Source: Alistipes sp.
GTDB lineage: Bacteria > Bacteroidota > Bacteroidia > Bacteroidales > Rikenellaceae
Assembly: GCA_017505725.1 (NCBI GenBank)
Contig: JAFVOR010000048.1
Location: forward strand, 1 to 46,136
DNA length: 46,136 nt
Direction of reading: 5' to 3'
Positions within the stretch are counted from its first letter, which is position 1; the number at the start of each line of letters is the position of its first letter. Positions 41,903 through 46,136 of the stretch are shown piece after piece. The notes under the pieces were generated by a model. The model was not told the DNA's origin, searched no databases, and saw only the letters and a program-made list of their open reading frames with translations. The translations under genes and the position numbers were made by a program.

Positions 41903-44339
41903 AAAGTTTATAAATTGTAACGGTTGCGAGTGCGAAGATAATCAAAATTGAGCAAATAAGTGTAATTGTCGATGTCAAATGCCAATTTGGTGCGCGGAAA
42001 CGCCACTCGATGGTGTGCTCACCCTCGGGCACGACCATAGCACGCAGGAGGTAGTCGGCACGGAACGAATCGGCCTCCTTGCCATCGATATATGCCACCC
42101 AGCCCTTGTCGTAGTATATCTCGGAGAAGATGGCAACGGCATCGCCACCCTCGACTGCACACTCGTAGCGCAGATAGTTGGGGCGGTACTCCACAAGCGA
42201 AATCGCGCCCAAGCCTGTGATGGTTGGCAGAGGTGTGCCCTCCTCAACCACTGCTGTACTCTTCAAATCGACCACGCCAAGGGCTTCCAAAGCCTCCTTC
42301 GGAGTCGACATCACCTCGACACGCTGCACAAACCACGCTGCTCCGTTGCGTGTGGTGTTCTCGATGAGTTCGCCCTCACCGGTGATGACATACTTGGTGT
42401 TGAGCATATCGAGCACGGCGTTGTCGCATCGGTTGAGATAGGCATCGATGAGATCCTGATAGCGGCCCATCTTGGCACCGTGGTAGCCACCCACCGAGCG
42501 GTGGAACATCGAGGTTGTGGCATCGTTGAATGGCGAAACCGAGAGATTCAACACTCTGAATCCCGGCTCCTTGTCCGCCATAATCTGCTTGTCGACTGCG
42601 GTTGGTTTGATCTCGGTTTTGCGCTTTGCCACGAATGTTTCGTGAGGCAGATAGCGCAGGTTGACAGGCAGAATATCGGCCACCACAAGCAGTGCCACTG
42701 CCACCAAAGCCCACTTGCGCCACCTCTCATTGAGGAACAAAGCGCCCAACAGAACACCCGCAGCCAAGAGGATAAAGAGCAACGAGCGTGTGGCATCGGC
42801 TGCGAGTATTTCGCCTCGCTCCGCTGCCATAGCCTCGGCAGTCATATAGCCGAGTTCGGCGTGCATACCCTTCGAGAGATACTCCTCGCCACCCTCCATA
42901 CCTCGGAACATATACTCGAACTGCTCGGTCATCATTGCGCCGCTCTCCTCGCGGCCAAAGTCGAACAACGACGAGCCCGCAACTGCAAAGATCAGACATA
43001 TACCCGCAGTGACACCCGCAGCAATGGCGATAGCACGCGCGACGACCTTGCGCTCACCCCAACGCTTGCACACCTGCCAGAGAGCCATACCGGCCAAAAG
43101 CGGTGCACTCCACTCCACCACGACAAGTGCGGTGGATACAGCACGGAACCTATTGTAGAGCGGAAGATAGTTGAAGCAGAGCTTTGTGAACCACATTGCG
43201 TGGTAGCCCCACGACAACATAATGGCAAAAACGGTAGCCGCCACAATCCACCAACTGTCACGATTCTCGGCCAAGATAATGCCCAACAGAGCGAGGAAGA
43301 CGACGATGGCACCGAGGTAGGTAGGACCTGCGGTGTAGGGCTGCTCGCCCCAATAGGTTGGCAGTTGTTGTGCCAAGCGACCATCGATACCTATCTCCTT
43401 GAAGCTCTTTGCCACCTCGCCATCTCTGGCGAAGGTATTACCCGAATCACCTCCCATAAAGTCAGGAATGAGCATATTCCAGCTCTCGTCGATACCATAA
43501 CTCCACGCTGTAGCGTAGTCGATATCCAAACCTTTGCGCTCATCCTCGGCAACCAAGACACTACCGCCTCGTGTGGTATCGTCGGTGTGCTGAAGGGTGT
43601 AGTATAGTGGTGCGAAGTTTGCTCCGAGAGCCAAAATTGCCGCTCCGACCAACACTGCGGTGCGCTTTGCGAAGTCGGCATAGCGACGCTCCTTGATGGC
43701 ATAGATGAGCTCCGAGATGAAGAGTGCCACAGCCGCCAGGAAGAAGTAGTAGGTTATCTGCACGTGGTTGGCACCCACCTCGAGCGCAGCAAAAAGTGCA
43801 GCGAGAGCACCTCCAACCCACATATTGCGTCGTAAGGTGTGGTGGATGGCTCCGAGCATTGCAGGGGCATAGACCAAAGCCCACATCTTGGTGATGTGTC
43901 CCGCACCGATGATGAGGAAGAAGTAGGTGGAGAGTCCGTATGCAAGGCCGACAATGACTCCTACCCACGCCGACATACCCATCAGCAGAGCCATCACAAA
44001 GGCTGCCAACATCGCAAAGAAGATCATCGCAGCGGGCCCGTCGAAGAGCGACTGAACGCCATCGACCACTCGCTTGACAATCTGCGAAGGGTACTTGATG
44101 TTGATCTGATAGGCGGGCATACCCGAAAACATCGCACCCGTCCACTGCGGATCCTCATCGAACTCGGCTCGACATTCACGAATGTCGCGGCTCATACCAT
44201 CGAATTGGCGGATATCGTGCTGCGGCAAGACCTTGCCCTCCAATTGCGGAGCAAAACCCACAAGCGAAACCACACCAAAGAGTATAACCGCCACCAATGC
44301 AGGCAGCGATTTTAGCACTATATTTTTGAATTTTTCCAT
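41871..44339 (-). CDS. YfhO-family membrane protein, GT-C-like
   Basis: An 822-residue integral membrane protein of the YfhO family. About 12 or more hydrophobic segments are present, among them LVAVILFGVVSLVGFAPQLEG at the start and ILIIFALATVTIYKL near the end. A large C-terminal extracytoplasmic region ends in a beta domain (YDKGWVAYIDGKEADSFRADYLLRAM). YfhO-like proteins are thought to glycosylate teichoic or lipid substrates in Gram-positives; the acceptor here is unknown. The Asp-containing first loop HDIRQFDGM is consistent with a GT-C fold. A -7 TAACTTTG on the minus strand (44368-44361) lies just upstream. Confidence 0.88.
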   Translation of the reverse strand: MEKFKNIVLKSLPALVAVILFGVVSLVGFAPQLEGKVLPQHDIRQFDGMSRDIRECRAEFDEDPQWTGAMFSGMPAYQINIKYPSQIVKRVVDGVQSLFDGPAAMIFFAMLAAFVMALLMGMSAWVGVIVGLAYGLSTYFFLIIGAGHITKMWALVYAPAMLGAIHHTLRRNMWVGGALAALFAALEVGANHVQITYYFFLAAVALFISELIYAIKERRYADFAKRTAVLVGAAILALGANFAPLYYTLQHTDDTTRGGSVLVAEDERKGLDIDYATAWSYGIDESWNMLIPDFMGGDSGNTFARDGEVAKSFKEIGIDGRLAQQLPTYWGEQPYTAGPTYLGAIVVFLALLGIILAENRDSWWIVAATVFAIMLSWGYHAMWFTKLCFNYLPLYNRFRAVSTALVVVEWSAPLLAGMALWQVCKRWGERKVVARAIAIAAGVTAGICLIFAVAGSSLFDFGREESGAMMTEQFEYMFRGMEGGEEYLSKGMHAELGYMTAEAMAAERGEILAADATRSLLFILLAAGVLLGALFLNERWRKWALVAVALLVVADILPVNLRYLPHETFVAKRKTEIKPTAVDKQIMADKEPGFRVLNLSVSPFNDATTSMFHRSVGGYHGAKMGRYQDLIDAYLNRCDNAVLDMLNTKYVITGEGELIENTTRNGAAWFVQRVEVMSTPKEALEALGVVDLKSTAVVEEGTPLPTITGLGAISLVEYRPNYLRYECAVEGGDAVAIFSEIYYDKGWVAYIDGKEADSFRADYLLRAMVVPEGEHTIEWRFRAPNWHLTSTITLICSILIIFALATVTIYKLYGNRKEKNIE

Positions 44340-44411
44340 ATGTCACGCATAAATAACGCTCAAAGTTAGAAAAAATTTCGCTTTTATGGGGCAACTATCT
44401 CGAAAAATAAC

Positions 44412-44419
44412 TATCTTTG
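44412..44419 (+). promoter_or_regulatory. -7 promoter element of the polyprenyl synthase gene
   Basis: TATCTTTG, matching TAnnTTTG, 21 bases before the ATG at 44441. It is divergent from the YfhO promoter. Confidence 0.6.
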
Positions 44420-44440
44420 TTCGGATATAGACCTTATGCA

Positions 44441-45427
44441 ATGACAACATTAGACCAAATTCGTCGTCCGATAGAGTCCGAAATCGAGGAGTTCAACGCC
44501 TTTGTTCGCAAAAATTTCAGCGAGGAGCAGGGCACTCTCATCGGCGATATGCTCGAGTATGTACTTTCGTCACGAGGCAAAGGTTTGCGCCCCATAGTGG
44601 TGATGCTCGCCGCAGGTGCAACCTCCGCTACAGGCAACTTTGGCAAACGCACAATGTTGGCCGCAATGCTTGTGGAGATGATTCACGTCGCCTCGCTCAT
44701 ACACGACGATGTGATTGATGAGTCGAATCTCCGCCGTGGTCGCGACTCGGTGAATGCCCGCTGGCAGTCGCGCAATGCGGTTATCATCGGCGACTATATC
44801 CTCGCCCGAAATATGAATATCGGATTGCAGAGTGGTCAGTACGACCTGCTCACGCACATCATAGGCGCAATGTCGACCCTTTGCGAGGGTGAGCTTATTC
44901 AGAGCGACCACGCATCGAAGCTCGACACCTCGCGCGAACACTACCTCGACATCATCTACCGCAAGACCGCATCGCTATTCTCGGTGTGCGGCTCGGTAGG
45001 TGCGATATCGGTGGGTGCTTCGCCCGACAAGGTGACTGCAATGCGCACCTTTGGCAAGATGCTTGGTATGGCTTTCCAAATTGTAGACGATATTCTCGAC
45101 TTCGTGCCTAACAACAACGCAGGCAAACCCGCTGCAAACGATCTTCGTGAGCGAAAGATTACGCTGCCGCTTATCGAGGTTCTCGAGCGAGTGTCGGAGG
45201 AGGAGCGTGCCGAGATTATGCGTCAGCTGCCTCTCTGTGCCGAGAGCGAGGAGAGCGTAGCCTTCATACAGGCCAAAGTGGCAGAACACAAGGGTGTGGA
45301 GCTCGCCCGCGAGACGGTGCACGCCTACCTCAAACGAGCAATGTCGGCACTCTCGGTGTGTGGCGACAGCGACTACTGCAAGTCGTTGCTGGCTCTGTGC
45401 GAGTATGTGGTTGAGCGCGACAGATAG
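44441..45427 (+). CDS. Polyprenyl diphosphate synthase
   Basis: A 328-residue trans-prenyltransferase. I chose ATG 44441 over an upstream TTG. The first aspartate-rich motif is LIHDDVID (Asp89, Asp90 and Asp93), followed by RRGR; the second is FQIVDDILDF (near 210). It condenses isopentenyl diphosphate onto an allylic primer to make the long side chain, probably of menaquinone (octaprenyl or longer). The chain length cannot be read with certainty. It uses precursors made by IspH, encoded in the same window. Confidence 0.92.
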   Translation: MTTLDQIRRPIESEIEEFNAFVRKNFSEEQGTLIGDMLEYVLSSRGKGLRPIVVMLAAGATSATGNFGKRTMLAAMLVEMIHVASLIHDDVIDESNLRRGRDSVNARWQSRNAVIIGDYILARNMNIGLQSGQYDLLTHIIGAMSTLCEGELIQSDHASKLDTSREHYLDIIYRKTASLFSVCGSVGAISVGASPDKVTAMRTFGKMLGMAFQIVDDILDFVPNNNAGKPAANDLRERKITLPLIEVLERVSEEERAEIMRQLPLCAESEESVAFIQAKVAEHKGVELARETVHAYLKRAMSALSVCGDSDYCKSLLALCEYVVERDR

Positions 45428-45437
45428 AGTGAAAAAA

Positions 45438-45466
45438 GTGAGTAGTGAGTAGAGAGTAGAGAGTAG
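45438..45466. repeat. 7-bp tandem repeat
   Basis: Four units of GTGAGTA, GTGAGTA, GAGAGTA and GAGAGTA in the gap before the MFS gene. Similar to the GTTGAGA heptamers at the ispH start. Confidence 0.75.
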
Positions 45467-45537
45467 TTTTTTAGATAGATACTAAACGAGAAAAGAGAAC
45501 AAGAGAGAACATTTCTAACCAATAAAAACAAAATTCT

Positions 45538-46136
45538 ATGACACAAAAACAAAACTCGAATGTGCCGGCGATTATCGTGTGCATCTTGCTCTTCGGTATG
45601 ATTTCGTTCGTCACAAACCTTGCGTCGCCAATGGGCGATATCCTCAAGAATCAGTTCCAAGTAGCGAACTGGATGGGTACTCTCGGCGTGTTGTGCAACT
45701 TTATTGCATACGCTATTATGGGTATTCCTGCAGGTAACCTCTTGCAGAAGAAGGGCTACAAGTTCACAGCACTTATGGCTGTTGTAGTTGGCTTCACCGG
45801 TGTTGGTGTTCAGTTTATTGCAGGTAAGTTGGCTAGCGACCTCGCATTTGGAGTATATCTCCTTGGTGCATTCATCGCAGGTTTCTCGATGTGTATGCTC
45901 AACATCGTTGTAAACCCAATGCTCAACAAGCTCGGTGGCGGTGGTAACCGTGGTAACCAGCTCGTGCAGGTGGGTGGCTCGTTCAACTCGTTGATGGGTA
46001 CAGCGGTTATCTTCCTCACAGGTGTATTCGTACCAAACATTGCAAAGGCTCAGATTAGCGATGTATCGCCATTGATGTGGCTTGCACTCGGTATCTTCGC
46101 TGTTGCATTCGTGGTTATCCTCTTGACCAAGATTCC
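45538..46136 (+). CDS. MFS transporter, FHS/sugar permease type (truncated by window end)
   Basis: The first 199 residues of an integral membrane protein, running off the window. It starts MTQKQNSNVPAIIVCILLFG and has about five or six hydrophobic segments. The loop FSMCMLNIVVNPMLNKLGG and NRGNQLVQVGGSFNSLMGTA resemble the FucP/FHS sugar:proton symporters (fucose, glucose/galactose). The substrate cannot be fixed from the fragment. It is separated from the polyprenyl synthase by 110 bases with a heptamer repeat. Confidence 0.8.
   Translation, partial: MTQKQNSNVPAIIVCILLFGMISFVTNLASPMGDILKNQFQVANWMGTLGVLCNFIAYAIMGIPAGNLLQKKGYKFTALMAVVVGFTGVGVQFIAGKLASDLAFGVYLLGAFIAGFSMCMLNIVVNPMLNKLGGGGNRGNQLVQVGGSFNSLMGTAVIFLTGVFVPNIAKAQISDVSPLMWLALGIFAVAFVVILLTKI

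Noticed and set aside
1-46136. tRNA genes
   Set aside because: I scanned the intergenic gaps for cloverleaf features (GGTTCGA-type T-loops and CCA ends) by eye and recognised none; a tRNAscan-SE run would settle it.

Overview
The window looks like chromosomal DNA of a gut Bacteroidales bacterium, most likely Alistipes or another Rikenellaceae (the genus is an inference). Four things point there. (1) Many genes are preceded by TAnnTTTG, several with TTTG or TTG about 19-20 bases upstream, which is the Bacteroidota primary-sigma promoter, and Shine-Dalgarno sites are scarce. (2) Families largely confined to Bacteroidota are present: DUF4837, DUF4271, DUF3098, DUF3467, DUF2723, fimbrillin-like lipoproteins. 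(3) There are many lipoproteins with short Bacteroidota-type signal peptides. (4) Glycan-cleaving enzymes typical of gut commensals occur (GH109-like, sialidase-like, acetyl-xylan-esterase-like). I saw no phage, transposase, CRISPR array, rRNA or tRNA.

Layout. 1-3.1 kb: rlmH, then a 48-residue peptide gene whose stop overlaps the start of a large fimbrillin-like surface lipoprotein. 3.1-4.05 kb: repeat-rich non-coding DNA and the RNase P RNA gene rnpB (minus strand) with a clear promoter and terminator. 4.07-5.8 kb: a nitroreductase and a sialidase-like propeller (minus). 5.9-11.4 kb: lipoprotein and secreted-protein genes interrupted by an HAD phosphatase. 11.4-15.2 kb: rdgB, folE, a SulP anion transporter (minus) and efp. 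15.2-18.7 kb: a YiiX-like hydrolase and ubiX (minus), then DUF4837 and a glycerophosphodiesterase (plus). 18.7-19.2 kb: a 20-bp perfect hairpin and an apparently undescribed small RNA gene on the minus strand. 19.2-23.6 kb: a GH109-like enzyme, an unrecognised serine-rich coiled-coil protein, a XerC-type recombinase, a 9-bp minisatellite, two tandem hairpin repeats and hpf.

23.7-31.5 kb is one long, tightly packed minus-strand series. In transcription order it is a LysE-family exporter, cmk, ispH, a small membrane protein, an S41 protease, an orphan histidine kinase, DUF4271, hemD, rnpA and yidD. 31.7-36.6 kb: DUF3467 (plus), murA with aspartate in place of the fosfomycin-target cysteine, an AXE1-like esterase, a third hairpin repeat, and cysS. 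36.6-44.3 kb: a DUF2723 GT-C-like membrane protein, a lipoprotein whose reading frame continues past a TGA, DUF3098, ftsX and a YfhO-family protein. The window ends with a polyprenyl diphosphate synthase and a truncated MFS sugar transporter.

Most genes are housekeeping: RNA modification and processing (rlmH, rnpB, rnpA, cysS, efp, hpf), envelope (murA, ftsX, yidD, YfhO), isoprenoid and quinone supply (ispH, polyprenyl synthase, ubiX), and nucleotide, folate and heme metabolism (rdgB, cmk, folE, hemD). The accessory part is surface lipoproteins and host-glycan enzymes. The most unusual signals are in non-coding DNA: the small RNA, the covarying hairpin repeats, and inverted copies of the rnpB 3' end just beyond its terminator.
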